This document shows, piece by piece, positions 6,415 to 14,155 of a stretch of DNA of 18,654 nucleotides (within the stretch, counting starts at the first letter, position 1; each line of letters starts with the position of its first letter). The stretch covers positions 1 to 18,654 of the forward strand of contig VBKY01000173.1 in assembly GCA_005879255.1 (NCBI GenBank), read 5' to 3'. Below the pieces are notes generated by a model. That model was not told where the DNA came from. It saw nothing but the letters and a program-made list of their open reading frames with translations, and did not search any database. The DNA is from Deltaproteobacteria bacterium (GTDB taxonomy: Bacteria > Desulfobacterota_B > Binatia > UBA9968). The position numbers and the translations under genes were made by a program.

Positions 6415-7908
6415 ATGTTTCGTGTTCGAAACGTTTTACTTCAGCTGTTGAGCCTCACGATCTTTGCCAATCTCTCCTGCGTTTCTCTCGATGCCCCGAC
6501 GACCCCGACATCCCGACCAAGTCGAGTAGATCTCCGCCCCTGCCGCTTTCCGAATCACAAGAGTGAATTGCTTTGTGGTAAGTATCCGGTTTTTGAAGAT
6601 CGCGCAGCAAAAGCGGGACGCACGATCCCGCTCAACATCGTCGTGGTTCCCTCGACCACGGCAGCACCCAAAGCGGATCCAGTATTCTTTCTCACCGGTG
6701 GCCCGGGCCAGGGCGCCGCGCGTGTCGCCCGCGCCCGGGAGGATCAGTTAATGCACGATTTGCGCCGCGAACGGGATCTTGTATTCGTCGACTTACGCGG
6801 CACCGGCGACTCCAATACTCTCCAATGTAATGTCGCCAGGGATCATTTGCTGCAGAGTTATTTCCCAGAAATGTTTCAGTCCGAGACCATCCGCGCTTGT
6901 AGGCAAGCTCTCGAAGCGAAGGCTGAACTTAAACATTACACCACCGCCATTGCTGTCGATGACTTTGACGAAATTCGCGCAGCCTTGGGTTACGAAAAGA
7001 TCAATCTCTATGGCGTGTCCTACGGCACACAAGTGGCGCTTCAGTATCTCCGCCGGTATTCACAATATGTGCGAGTGGCGGCGCTCGCCGGAGTCGCCAC
7101 ACCGCAAGCCAAGATCCCGCTTCATTTTGCCAAAGGCGCACAGCAGGCGATGGATAACTTGCTCGACGATTGCGCTGCGGACGAAGGCTGCCGTACTGCG
7201 TTTCCCACGCTAAAGGATGAATTTGCCGCCGTGCTTGCTGTTTTTGATAAGAAACCTGTAACTTTTGAGTTTCCTCACCCGGCAACGAAGATCGTGCAAC
7301 CGGTAAGCCTTTCGCGCGCTGTTTTCGTCGAACGGCTTCGATTATTGTTATACGATCACAGCACCGCCAGATTGATTCCTCTCCTGATTCACCAAGCGGC
7401 TACCGGAGACTGGACTGCATTTGCAAAAATCGCGTTAGTTCCCAGACCGTTGGATTCCGGCATCGCCCTTGGGATGTATTTGAGTGTTACCTGCTCCGAA
7501 TCGGTACCGCTGATTGCCGACGACGAGGTCGTCCGCGAAACTCAAGGCACGTTTCCGGGCGACTATCGGACGAGACGACATCAACAAGCGTGCAGTGTCT
7601 GGCCACGCGGCGAAGTCTCACCCGAATATTATCGGCCGGTCAAATCCGAGGTTCCAGTGTTAATGTTGTCCGGCGAACTCGACCCGGCAACTCCACCTGA
7701 GTATGGCAAATCAGCATCTCAGTTTTTGTCGACGAGTCGGCAAATTTTGCTTCGTAACACGCCGCACAATTATCAGTCGGATTGCGCGACTCGCCTAACC
7801 GTGGAATTCATTACCAAAGGATCGGCGAAAGATCTGGACACGACCTGCGCTGACTACATTCGTCGGCCACGTTTTCTCACGGAACTACCCGAACGCTACA
7901 ATCGTTAG
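6415..7908 (+). CDS. Exported alpha/beta hydrolase with TAP-like C-terminal domain (peptidase S33-like)
   Basis: This 497-aa protein resembles tripeptidyl-aminopeptidase/prolyl-peptidase-like hydrolases, which release N-terminal residues or act as carboxylesterases. An N-terminal signal (MFRVRNVLLQLLSLTIFANLSC) may be a lipoprotein signal, but the lipobox is weak. The oxyanion segment is FFLTGGPGQG (91-100). DLRGTGDSN lies at 126-134. The nucleophile elbow is G200-V-S202-Y-G204. The C-terminal TAP-like domain carries the catalytic Asp423 in LSGELDPATPP and His451 in RNTPHNYQSD. Length is usual for the family, and all triad residues are present. The Cys-rich mature part (C254 and C259, C360, C393, C457, C478) fits an oxidising periplasmic location. 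The Shine-Dalgarno is weak. The substrate is unknown; the next gene downstream encodes a small lipoprotein. Confidence 0.85.
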   Translation: MFRVRNVLLQLLSLTIFANLSCVSLDAPTTPTSRPSRVDLRPCRFPNHKSELLCGKYPVFEDRAAKAGRTIPLNIVVVPSTTAAPKADPVFFLTGGPGQGAARVARAREDQLMHDLRRERDLVFVDLRGTGDSNTLQCNVARDHLLQSYFPEMFQSETIRACRQALEAKAELKHYTTAIAVDDFDEIRAALGYEKINLYGVSYGTQVALQYLRRYSQYVRVAALAGVATPQAKIPLHFAKGAQQAMDNLLDDCAADEGCRTAFPTLKDEFAAVLAVFDKKPVTFEFPHPATKIVQPVSLSRAVFVERLRLLLYDHSTARLIPLLIHQAATGDWTAFAKIALVPRPLDSGIALGMYLSVTCSESVPLIADDEVVRETQGTFPGDYRTRRHQQACSVWPRGEVSPEYYRPVKSEVPVLMLSGELDPATPPEYGKSASQFLSTSRQILLRNTPHNYQSDCATRLTVEFITKGSAKDLDTTCADYIRRPRFLTELPERYNR

Positions 7909-7996
7909 AAACCGGCGAGCAAGGCCTGAAATGGCTAACGCATCGAGCACCGTAAATTTTCACGACGCTACTTCATTCGACCGAGGTGGGAGCACA

Positions 7997-8416
7997 ATGC
8001 GAAGAATCGGTGCCGCGATTTTCTTCCTAACAGGCATGTTTGGCTGCGCGGAAAAAATCGAACATGACCTCGAATTAGCGGCCAAGCGGGCCGTTGAGTT
8101 CGCAGAAGTCACGTTCGTGCGCCGCAATCTGGACAAAGGTTACGCACTGCTCGCCACTAAGGCACGGAGCTATGTGCCAATAGAGAAATTCAATGAAACC
8201 GTAAGCGAGATGCATCGCAGCGGCTATCCAATCAGAGTCACTGTTGTGGGCGCAGCCTCACCGATTCCAGGTGAAAAGGTTGTTAACGTAGTCTTACGCG
8301 GCGAAGACAGCGGAAAACAGTTTCATTATCGAGTGACCGTCGCAGGAACGGCTACCACGGATTACCGCGTGACCACATTTGGCGGCGGCGCGACGCCGTT
8401 GTTACCGTCGGGCTAA
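7997..8416 (+). CDS. Small lipoprotein, paralogue of the one at 14156-14674
   Basis: The chosen start gives 139 aa beginning MRRIGAAIFFLTGMFGC, a short lipoprotein signal with Cys17 as the likely anchor. The open frame extends 22 codons upstream to 7931, but that part is not signal-like, and AGGTGGG lies just before the ATG at 7997. The mature domain reads HDLELAAKRAVEFAEVTF..NLDKGYALL..KFNETVSEMH..PGEK. It aligns almost without gaps with the lipoprotein at 14156-14674. The size and pattern (helix, then KF-ETV, then strands) suggest an NTF2-like or DUF-type small domain; this is inference. The two copies are about 6 kb apart. This copy follows the alpha/beta hydrolase and converges on the SBP gene at 8469. 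Its role is unknown. Confidence 0.75.
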   Translation: MRRIGAAIFFLTGMFGCAEKIEHDLELAAKRAVEFAEVTFVRRNLDKGYALLATKARSYVPIEKFNETVSEMHRSGYPIRVTVVGAASPIPGEKVVNVVLRGEDSGKQFHYRVTVAGTATTDYRVTTFGGGATPLLPSG

Positions 8417-8468
8417 AAACGGGGTGCTCACGGCGGCGGCGGCGCGACGGCAAGATCCATTTCGGTTG

Positions 8469-9524
8469 TCATCGTCCAAATGCTAGGGCTTGCTTGCGCT
8501 GCTGTTCATCGCGTATCGACGGCCCAAAAACAGTTTCGAAATATTTTTCTTTTACCAACTGGTCGACCAAGCTGTTGTCGATAGCCTTCGATAGATCGAG
8601 TCCTTTCAATTCCTGGCTTTGCCGCTCCACCACCGCTTCCACCGAGCCCTTCAGCGCGTAAGGGATCGGCTCCAACACCCGTGCTTTCTTGAAGAGATCG
8701 TACACCCGGTTGGCGTCCTCAGTGTTCCTGGTACCGCCGTATTTGATCATGATTTCCGTCGCAAAAGCTTTATCGTCATAGAATCGTTTGATCGCTTCGG
8801 CGTGAGCCTTGATGAAGGCTAGCGCCGTCGCCCGTTCCTTGCTCAAGGCTTCGCGACGGAAAAGATAATAGGTCGAAACATAGATATCCTCGTGGTCGAG
8901 CAACACAGCCAACACGGGCAATCCGGCTGCCTGCAGACGAAAGTAAGCCGGCGCCGTAATCAAGGCGGCATCCACCTGCCCGCTCTGCAATGCCGCCGCC
9001 CTGGCCGCCGCATCGACGCCGATGGATACCCACTGAATATCGCGCGGTGTCATGCCGTATTTTTTCAACAGGCTCACCGCCATATGATAGGGCGGATCGC
9101 CGACACGACCGACGCCGATTTTTTTGCCGCCGAGCTGCTTCATGTCCGTAGCCGTCTTCGAGCCGATCATCGCGAAGGAGCCCTTGTTCATGAAACCTCC
9201 GAGCACGACCAATGATGGATCCTTCGCCGCGGCCAACAGAGCTGGATCGCTTCCCGAAGAAGTCATCGCGGCGTGGCCGCTGATGATCGCCGCGATCGGA
9301 CCCGGATGAACCGCATAAACCAACTCGACATCGAGACCGTATTTGGCGTAGAGGCGCGCGTCTTTAGCGATCCACAGTGGCCAGGAGGCGCCGCTTCTTG
9401 CTCCGATCATTGCTACGGCTTTCTGCAATGGCTGGGCAAACAGCAGAGGCGCACCGAGAATAAACAGCGCCAGAAACACCGCCATGACGGCTGCGCCTTG
9501 AAGCTCAATTTTTTCTTGTTTCAC
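8469..9524 (-). CDS. ABC-type substrate-binding protein (NMT1/SsuA family), partner of Rieske gene
   Basis: This 351-aa exported SBP starts at a GTG (9522-9524), giving a signal peptide with lysines before the hydrophobic core (MKQEKIELQGAAVMAVFLALFILG, ending near LLFAQP). An internal ATG at 9485 is the alternative start, but it would lose the charged n-region. The mature start, KAVAMIGARSGASWPLWIAKDARLYAKYGLDVELVYAV, is the typical lobe-1 opening. MTSSGSDPALLAAAKDPSLVVLGGF, then DMKQLGGKKIGVGRVGDPPYHMAVSLLKKYGM, mark the ligand cleft and lobe 2. It follows the Rieske oxygenase gene on the same strand after 83 nt, so the SBP may deliver or sense that enzyme's substrate. No permease or ATPase gene is present nearby. 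The ligand is unknown. Confidence 0.88.
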   Translation of the reverse strand: MKQEKIELQGAAVMAVFLALFILGAPLLFAQPLQKAVAMIGARSGASWPLWIAKDARLYAKYGLDVELVYAVHPGPIAAIISGHAAMTSSGSDPALLAAAKDPSLVVLGGFMNKGSFAMIGSKTATDMKQLGGKKIGVGRVGDPPYHMAVSLLKKYGMTPRDIQWVSIGVDAAARAAALQSGQVDAALITAPAYFRLQAAGLPVLAVLLDHEDIYVSTYYLFRREALSKERATALAFIKAHAEAIKRFYDDKAFATEIMIKYGGTRNTEDANRVYDLFKKARVLEPIPYALKGSVEAVVERQSQELKGLDLSKAIDNSLVDQLVKEKYFETVFGPSIRDEQQRKQALAFGR

Positions 9525-9607
9525 GTTTTCAACGAACTCTTTCTTCGCATGGCTTGGTATTAATTCCGCAGAACGTTTTGAACGGTTCGAACTCTGCTGG
9601 ACTGCCG

Positions 9608-10852
9608 TCAGCCATCATTGGGCCCCATCCCATCCATGATCTGTCGCCAGTCCGTACCCACGGGCAAAACGCCTTTGATGGAACGCAATTTCGAGAAATC
9701 GTTGCACTGGGGATCTCGAATGATGTGCGGCGGCTCTTTTCCTTCGGCGACGTCGCTCACCGTTCGGAGCAGCATTTTGCGCAAAGCAATAATGGTCTTG
9801 TCGCTATAGCCTAACTGCTCTTTGCTGCGGTTCCAGATCGCGCCCATGCTCTCGGTGGCGCACCCATCCTGTTCCGCCGGATTGAACGCTTCGATGCCGG
9901 TGTAGCTGGCCGTTCTTTGGAGCTCGCGGTTTTGCAGGTAATTGTTGCCCAGGTTACGAATTCTTCTGTAATCGGCGCCGATCCAACTTCGCAAGCTTTT
10001 TCGCTCTTCATCGGTGAACGGCCTTTTGCGCATGTTCAAGATGTAAAGCCACGTTGTTTGATCATCGATCGGCACCCAAAAGCGAAACGCGCGAATATCA
10101 TCCTCTTCGAATTTTGCAGTCGGTGGGCCCGGCACGATGCTGAACGACGGCATCATGTAAGGGCTCGTGCGGACGTAAATCTGCCCTGTTCCCACTGTTC
10201 TGATTGAGATCGCCCGCATACCATAACTGGTGTCCTCAGCGTCTAGGGTCGGCGCCCCGTCGCGCTTCAACCGTTCGGCGTTTTTGATATTGTTGTGCAG
10301 AAATGATGTGTGCGAGGAATCGAAGTCCCCCTCGATCCCCTGCAGATAATTACACTCGAGATAAGACTTGACCGGGCATACTTGTTCTTCCGCCAGGGTG
10401 AACCATTCGTAACCGGGAATGAGCGGCTGTTTCTCGGCCGGGCCCATGTAAGTGAAAATCATGCGCGCAACTTCTTTGCACGGGTACGCCACGTGGCGAA
10501 GTTTCTTTTTGAAGTCGCTAGCCGCCGGCTCAGCCGGAGTGTCCAACACATTGCCGTCTACGTCATACTTCCAGCCGTGATACACACAGCGCAGGCCGCA
10601 CTCTTCGTTGCGACCGAAGAATAACGACGTGCCGCGGTGAGCGCAGTGCTCGCCCAACAAACCGATCCTCCCATGCGAATCTCTAAAAGCGACCAGGTCC
10701 TCGCCAAGTAGGCGCACCCGAACTGGCGGGCAGTCAGGCGCCGGGATTTCTTCCGACAACAGCGCAGGAATCCAATAGCGCCGCATCAGCTCGCCCATCG
10801 GGGTGCTGGCCCCGACCCGCGTCAAAATTTCATTTTCTTCACGGGAAAGCAT
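9608..10852 (-). CDS. Rieske non-heme iron oxygenase, phthalate-dioxygenase-like alpha subunit
   Basis: This 414-aa protein is the oxygenase component of a ring-hydroxylating or O-demethylating system. The N-terminal Rieske domain has C70-x-H72 ... C89-x2-H92, the full [2Fe-2S] ligand set. The catalytic domain has EGDFDSSHTSFLH, in which Asp178 is the bridging residue and His181 and His186 are iron ligands. The order and length fit phthalate 4,5-dioxygenase-type enzymes. The start ATG is preceded by AAAGGAA at about 9 nt. No reductase or ferredoxin gene is visible beside it, so electrons must come from elsewhere. An SBP gene follows on the same strand, and a YciI-like gene is divergent upstream. 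The substrate, probably an aromatic acid or ether, is inferred only from the family. Confidence 0.92.
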   Translation of the reverse strand: MLSREENEILTRVGASTPMGELMRRYWIPALLSEEIPAPDCPPVRVRLLGEDLVAFRDSHGRIGLLGEHCAHRGTSLFFGRNEECGLRCVYHGWKYDVDGNVLDTPAEPAASDFKKKLRHVAYPCKEVARMIFTYMGPAEKQPLIPGYEWFTLAEEQVCPVKSYLECNYLQGIEGDFDSSHTSFLHNNIKNAERLKRDGAPTLDAEDTSYGMRAISIRTVGTGQIYVRTSPYMMPSFSIVPGPPTAKFEEDDIRAFRFWVPIDDQTTWLYILNMRKRPFTDEERKSLRSWIGADYRRIRNLGNNYLQNRELQRTASYTGIEAFNPAEQDGCATESMGAIWNRSKEQLGYSDKTIIALRKMLLRTVSDVAEGKEPPHIIRDPQCNDFSKLRSIKGVLPVGTDWRQIMDGMGPNDG

Positions 10853-11019
10853 TTCCGTGGTTCCTTTCTTCGCTCAGACTGGGTCTCTATTGATCCACGG
10901 TCTATTTGCTCACGCTTCTATCTCCAGCCAATACGCTAAGCAAGTGGTAATCTTGTGCCTCAACGATTAGGATGGCATTGGGGAATTAGTGCTTGCACTC
11001 CCGGGAGAAAAACCAACCC

Positions 11020-11340
11020 ATGTGGTATATAGTACTTTCGCGATCATTACCGGAAAAAGACCAAGACAAGGAACGCAACTACGAAGCGCACCGCCAGTGG
11101 CTTGACGATCAGCACCGGGCCGGACGCTTGCTGTTTTCCGGCCCGACTACCGACGGCAAGTACGGCGTCTATATCGTGTTAGCGTCGAGCCTCGACGAAG
11201 CAAGATCGCTTGCGGCCCAAGATCCGCATCACGTAAATGACATTCGTACGATGGAGGTTTTAGAATGGCGCGCGCACCGCGCGTTTCGCTTGGACGGTCC
11301 TACTATCGCCGAGGTGGAAAGGCTGGCCAAAGGCAGGTAA
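11020..11340 (+). CDS. YciI-like (YCII domain) small protein
   Basis: This 106-aa protein has the ferredoxin-like fold of the YCII family: MWYIVLSRSL, then YEAHRQWLDDQHRAGRLLFSGPTTDG, VYIVLASSLDEARSLAAQDPHHVND and EVLEWRAHRAF. The His in the first helix and the Asp in DPHH match the conserved positions of the family. Members include dehydrochlorinase-like and muconolactone-isomerase-like proteins acting on small ring products. The ORF is open to a TTG at 10993, but the ATG at 11020 has GGGAGAAA at about 10 nt and agrees with the family N-terminus. It is transcribed divergently from the Rieske oxygenase with a 167-nt gap, so it may share regulation with it; this is inference. Confidence 0.8.
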   Translation: MWYIVLSRSLPEKDQDKERNYEAHRQWLDDQHRAGRLLFSGPTTDGKYGVYIVLASSLDEARSLAAQDPHHVNDIRTMEVLEWRAHRAFRLDGPTIAEVERLAKGR

Positions 11341-11464
11341 TGACCGCACAATCCCGTCAATCGCCGAGGAATTTTTTCGCTGGTCCAACCCGGATTTCCA
11401 GCCTTTTCATTCCATTTCTACCCGAGTCGTGGCAAAATCAACCAATTAACGGGATAACGGTGCT

Positions 11465-11480
11465 TGGCACAGGCATTGCT
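11465..11480 (+). promoter_or_regulatory. Sigma-54 (RpoN) promoter of the glycine-zipper lipoprotein
   Basis: TGGCAC at 11465-11470, five bases, TTGC at 11476-11479, then T: this matches the sigma-54 -24/-12 consensus (TGGCACG-N4-TTGCW) except for one base. The GG and GC are in the required register. The predicted transcription start is near 11491, about 44 nt before the start codon. No enhancer-binding regulator is encoded in the window. Confidence 0.7.
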
Positions 11481-11534
11481 CATCCCTGGTCTCATCACTT
11501 AGAGCAATAAAGAATCCCTCAAGGAGGCAGTAAG

Positions 11535-11879
11535 ATGACCAAGAGTATTTCACTAGCATTAGTCGCAATCGCTCTCGCGGGAGCGGTGTTCACCGGCTGT
11601 TCCGGTGGCTCATTGACCACCCGCGAAAAAGGCGCTGGGATTGGCGCAGTCGGTGGTGCGGCAGCCGGCGGCATCATCGGCGCAACCGTCGGCCATCCTG
11701 GAGCTGGAGCTGCCATCGGTGGCGCCCTGGGATTAGGAGCCGGCGCGTTGGTGGGCGACTATATGCAGGGCCAGGAACAGCAGCAGAATCAGGCCAATCA
11801 GCAACAGATCCAACAGAACCAGCGCACCATCGATCGCAACAATCAACAAATCCAACGCTCACGCCAGACGGAATACTGA
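11535..11879 (+). CDS. Glycine-zipper lipoprotein with Gln/Asn-rich tail
   Basis: This 114-aa lipoprotein has a signal ending VFTGC with anchor Cys22. A glycine-zipper segment follows (about 33-77, with repeats such as GAGIGAVGG, AAGGIIGATVG, AIGGALGLGAGALVGDYM). The C-terminal tail (78-114) is rich in Gln and Asn and looks like a short coiled coil. Glycine zippers of this kind occur in outer-membrane lipoproteins linked to envelope stress or Pal-like anchoring; the role here is inferred. AAGGAGG lies 8 nt before the ATG. A near-perfect sigma-54 promoter lies upstream and a strong hairpin terminator downstream, so it looks like a single-gene unit. It is convergent with the peptidoglycan-binding lipoprotein. 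Confidence 0.9.
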   Translation: MTKSISLALVAIALAGAVFTGCSGGSLTTREKGAGIGAVGGAAAGGIIGATVGHPGAGAAIGGALGLGAGALVGDYMQGQEQQQNQANQQQIQQNQRTIDRNNQQIQRSRQTEY

Positions 11880-12004
11880 CGAACGCTCAATTGAATTTTG
11901 CCGAGACTGGCTGCCAGCAGACTACGAACTGACTTTGCCGACCACGACTCCTACCATCAGCGGCTAACCCTGAGCGCGAACGGTCTTGAGCCGTAAAAGA
12001 ATAA

Positions 12005-12040
12005 AAAAGGGGATTCAGGCTTGTTCCTGAATCCCCTTTT
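12005..12040. terminator. Bidirectional rho-independent terminator
   Basis: AAAAGGGGATTCAGG (12005-12019) pairs perfectly with CCTGAATCCCCTTTT (12026-12040) across a 6-nt loop, giving a 15-bp stem flanked by A and T runs. It lies between two convergent genes (stops at 11879 and 12061) and can end both transcripts. Confidence 0.95.
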
Positions 12041-12060
12041 GTCTAAAAAAGTTGCTGGCT

Positions 12061-12906
12061 TTAATACTGGCTGCTGATCCCACTAATCACTGGTAGCTTC
12101 GCATTGTTTCCTCGCTGCGCGACTTGATACTGCTGCAACGCCGCTTTCGTTTTGGGCCCCATCACCCCGTCGAATGGCCCTGGATCAAAGCCGGCATCTC
12201 GTAACCGCAGTTGAAGAATGCGAATATCTTCCTGAGACCGTGCGGAAGGAGCGTCGCCGCGTCCGGTCGCGCTCAACGATTGAAGTCTGGCTGAATTGGT
12301 CTCGAGCGTCTGCGAAGCGACAACTTGCTTCTTCGATGCAGCGAGCGGGTAATCGAACACGCCCGCGAGCTCATTCACCGTTGGACAATCGGCTTTTAAC
12401 CGAGCCATCACGGATCTCGTTTTGTTACCGAAGATGCCATCCACAGGCCCGGGGTTGAAACCGGCGTCGCGAAGTTGAGTCTGAATCGTTTCAGTCTCCT
12501 GCCGGCTTGGGACTTTATTCGCTGCCTGACTCACCGCCAAATTTTGCGCGGTTGCTTCGGACGCATTTTCCATCAGCGGTTTGACCTTGGAGCATGCGCT
12601 TTGAAGGCGCGCGAATGCCGCTTTGGTTTTTGCGCCGGCGACGCCGTCAACCGGACCAGGGTCGAAACCGACTTCGCGCAGACGCAATTGGATCGTGCGG
12701 ATCTCATCGCGAGTCAGACTTCGCGCTGGGGCGACCTTAGCTTCTACAGGAAGCGCTTGGACTGGGGTTGCGAGTTTTGTGGTTTCATTCTCGACGACAG
12801 GAGCTGGCACGGCTGGTTGCTCAGATGTCATTTCCGGACTGTCAAAGAGCGCGCATCCGCAAGCCAAAAAGAAGCACAGTGGGACAATTAAGCCGGATTT
12901 GGTCAT
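12061..12906 (-). CDS. Lipoprotein with three peptidoglycan-binding (PG_binding_1) repeats
   Basis: From the ATG at 12904-12906 this is a 281-aa lipoprotein (MTKSGLIVPLCFFLACGC; anchor Cys16 or Cys18). GGGAGGAGGAAT lies just before that ATG, so the longer 329-codon frame reaching 13050 is rejected. Three peptidoglycan-binding repeats occupy about 63-105, 133-174 and 222-264. Each carries the motif I-Q-x-x-L-R-[ED]-x-G-F-[DN]-P-G-P-x-D-G followed by K-T-[KR]. Proline/alanine- and serine-rich linkers separate them. It likely tethers a membrane to the cell wall. No catalytic domain is present. It is convergent with the glycine-zipper lipoprotein and shares its terminator, and it is divergent from the SBP at 13148. 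Confidence 0.9.
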   Translation of the reverse strand: MTKSGLIVPLCFFLACGCALFDSPEMTSEQPAVPAPVVENETTKLATPVQALPVEAKVAPARSLTRDEIRTIQLRLREVGFDPGPVDGVAGAKTKAAFARLQSACSKVKPLMENASEATAQNLAVSQAANKVPSRQETETIQTQLRDAGFNPGPVDGIFGNKTRSVMARLKADCPTVNELAGVFDYPLAASKKQVVASQTLETNSARLQSLSATGRGDAPSARSQEDIRILQLRLRDAGFDPGPFDGVMGPKTKAALQQYQVAQRGNNAKLPVISGISSQY

Positions 12907-12944
12907 GGCATTCCTCCTCCCTTGTTTGGGAACAGAGGAATAAA

Positions 12945-12977
12945 GCAAGCGATATGCCGAATGCTGAATTAATGCCA
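12945..12977 (-). promoter_or_regulatory. Possible sigma-54 promoters of the PG-binding lipoprotein (weak)
   Basis: On the minus strand two overlapping sites show the GG-N10-GC register: TGGCATTAATTCAGC (12977-12963) and CGGCATATCGCTTGC (12959-12945). Each misses consensus bases (the first in the -12, the second in the -24). Either would start transcription about 25-45 nt before the ATG. Chance cannot be excluded. Confidence 0.3.
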
Positions 12978-13147
12978 AGCCACGACAAACGACAAATTCG
13001 TTCACGACCTTGACTGCGAAGCACATCGCAATCGTAAGCTTCTTACGCACCCGTGGTAAAAATTTGGTTCTTCGTGTAAAGCTTGCGGTGTTGTGTGGAC
13101 AGTGACAGCAAACTCTGCAGACTGGTGGCTCAAAAAGGGTTGAATGA

Positions 13148-14155
13148 ATGATCTATAGAGTATTGCTCGTTGTGTTGCTCACCCTTGCGCTGGCAATCTT
13201 CCCCTGCTACCGCGGTGATACGGCCGCGCCATTAACAAAATTGATTCTTACTACCGGCTCTCTTAGCGAACGCGAAGGCGTGCTTTACGTCGCCCAGGAC
13301 CAAGGATTATTTCGCAAATACGGCATGGACGTTACCTTGGTCCAAGTGCGCAACGGGCCCGTGGGCATGGCGGCGCTCAGCTCCGGCGAGTCGCAGCTTC
13401 ACTGGGGTTCGGTGTCAGCGGCAAATCTTGGCGCAATCGCCGAGGGCGCGGATCTGGTTTTTGTCGCGGGATTCATAAATCGGCTAACCGGAGTTTTTCT
13501 CGCCAATCCAAAAATTAAAAGCCCGCTAGAACTCAAAGGCAAAACTATCGGCGTCAATAGCTTGAGCGGCGGTGCATGGATTTTTTCGATGCTCACCCTG
13601 GATTACTGGGGACTCGTTCCGGAACGTGACAAAATACAATTCAGATCCCTCGGTGATCAATCCGTTATCGCCCAAGCGCTCACGGTGGGCACTGTCGACG
13701 CTGCCTACATGGGCTATACCTACGGAAAGATTGTCCAAAGCAAGGGGTTTCGCTTGCTGGCCGAGCTGGAAAAGTTACCGATCCCCTATCAAGGTTCGGG
13801 TCTCATGGCGCGGCGCAGCTTCATCGCCGCGTCATCATCCAGCGCCGAAAACATTTTTAAGGCGTTACTCGATGGCGTGGATTTTATTCGGAATCCTGCC
13901 AACAAGGCGCAGGTTCTCAAGAGCCTCGTCAAAGGCATGCGGTTGGCGCGAGCCGACGACGCAGAAGAAGGTTACCAAAGCCTGGCGAATCTTTATGAAC
14001 GGAAAATCTATCCGAGCGTCGATGGGGTGCGCAATGTCATTCGTTTGCTGGGAACAAACAATGAAAAAATCCGACGTCTCAAAGCGGAGGATTTGGTAGT
14101 CGACAGCATCGTCAAAAAATTGGAGAAGGAAGGCCGGTTTGCGGAAAGGCAATAG
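13148..14155 (+). CDS. ABC-type substrate-binding protein (NMT1/SsuA family)
   Basis: This 335-aa exported SBP begins MIYRVLLVVLLTLALAIFPC, a standard signal peptide with its end near YRGDTAAP. The mature start LTKLILTTGSLSEREGVLYVAQDQGLFRKYGMDVTLVQVRNGPVG is the family opening. SSGESQLHWGSVSAANLGAIAEGADLVFVAGFINRL and SPLELKGKTIGVNSLSGGAWIFSML follow as cleft segments. The ATG at 13148 has AAGGG about 10 nt upstream. The stop TAG directly abuts the ATG of the next lipoprotein gene with no gap, so the two are translationally coupled. No ABC permease or ATPase is present. The upstream gap to the divergent PG-binding gene is 241 nt and shows no clear promoter for this gene. Confidence 0.88.
   Translation: MIYRVLLVVLLTLALAIFPCYRGDTAAPLTKLILTTGSLSEREGVLYVAQDQGLFRKYGMDVTLVQVRNGPVGMAALSSGESQLHWGSVSAANLGAIAEGADLVFVAGFINRLTGVFLANPKIKSPLELKGKTIGVNSLSGGAWIFSMLTLDYWGLVPERDKIQFRSLGDQSVIAQALTVGTVDAAYMGYTYGKIVQSKGFRLLAELEKLPIPYQGSGLMARRSFIAASSSSAENIFKALLDGVDFIRNPANKAQVLKSLVKGMRLARADDAEEGYQSLANLYERKIYPSVDGVRNVIRLLGTNNEKIRRLKAEDLVVDSIVKKLEKEGRFAERQ

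Noticed and set aside
12907..13050. Upstream extension of the PG-binding lipoprotein
   Set aside because: The ATG at 12904-12906 has GGGAGGAGG and the lipoprotein signal; the extension has no signal character.
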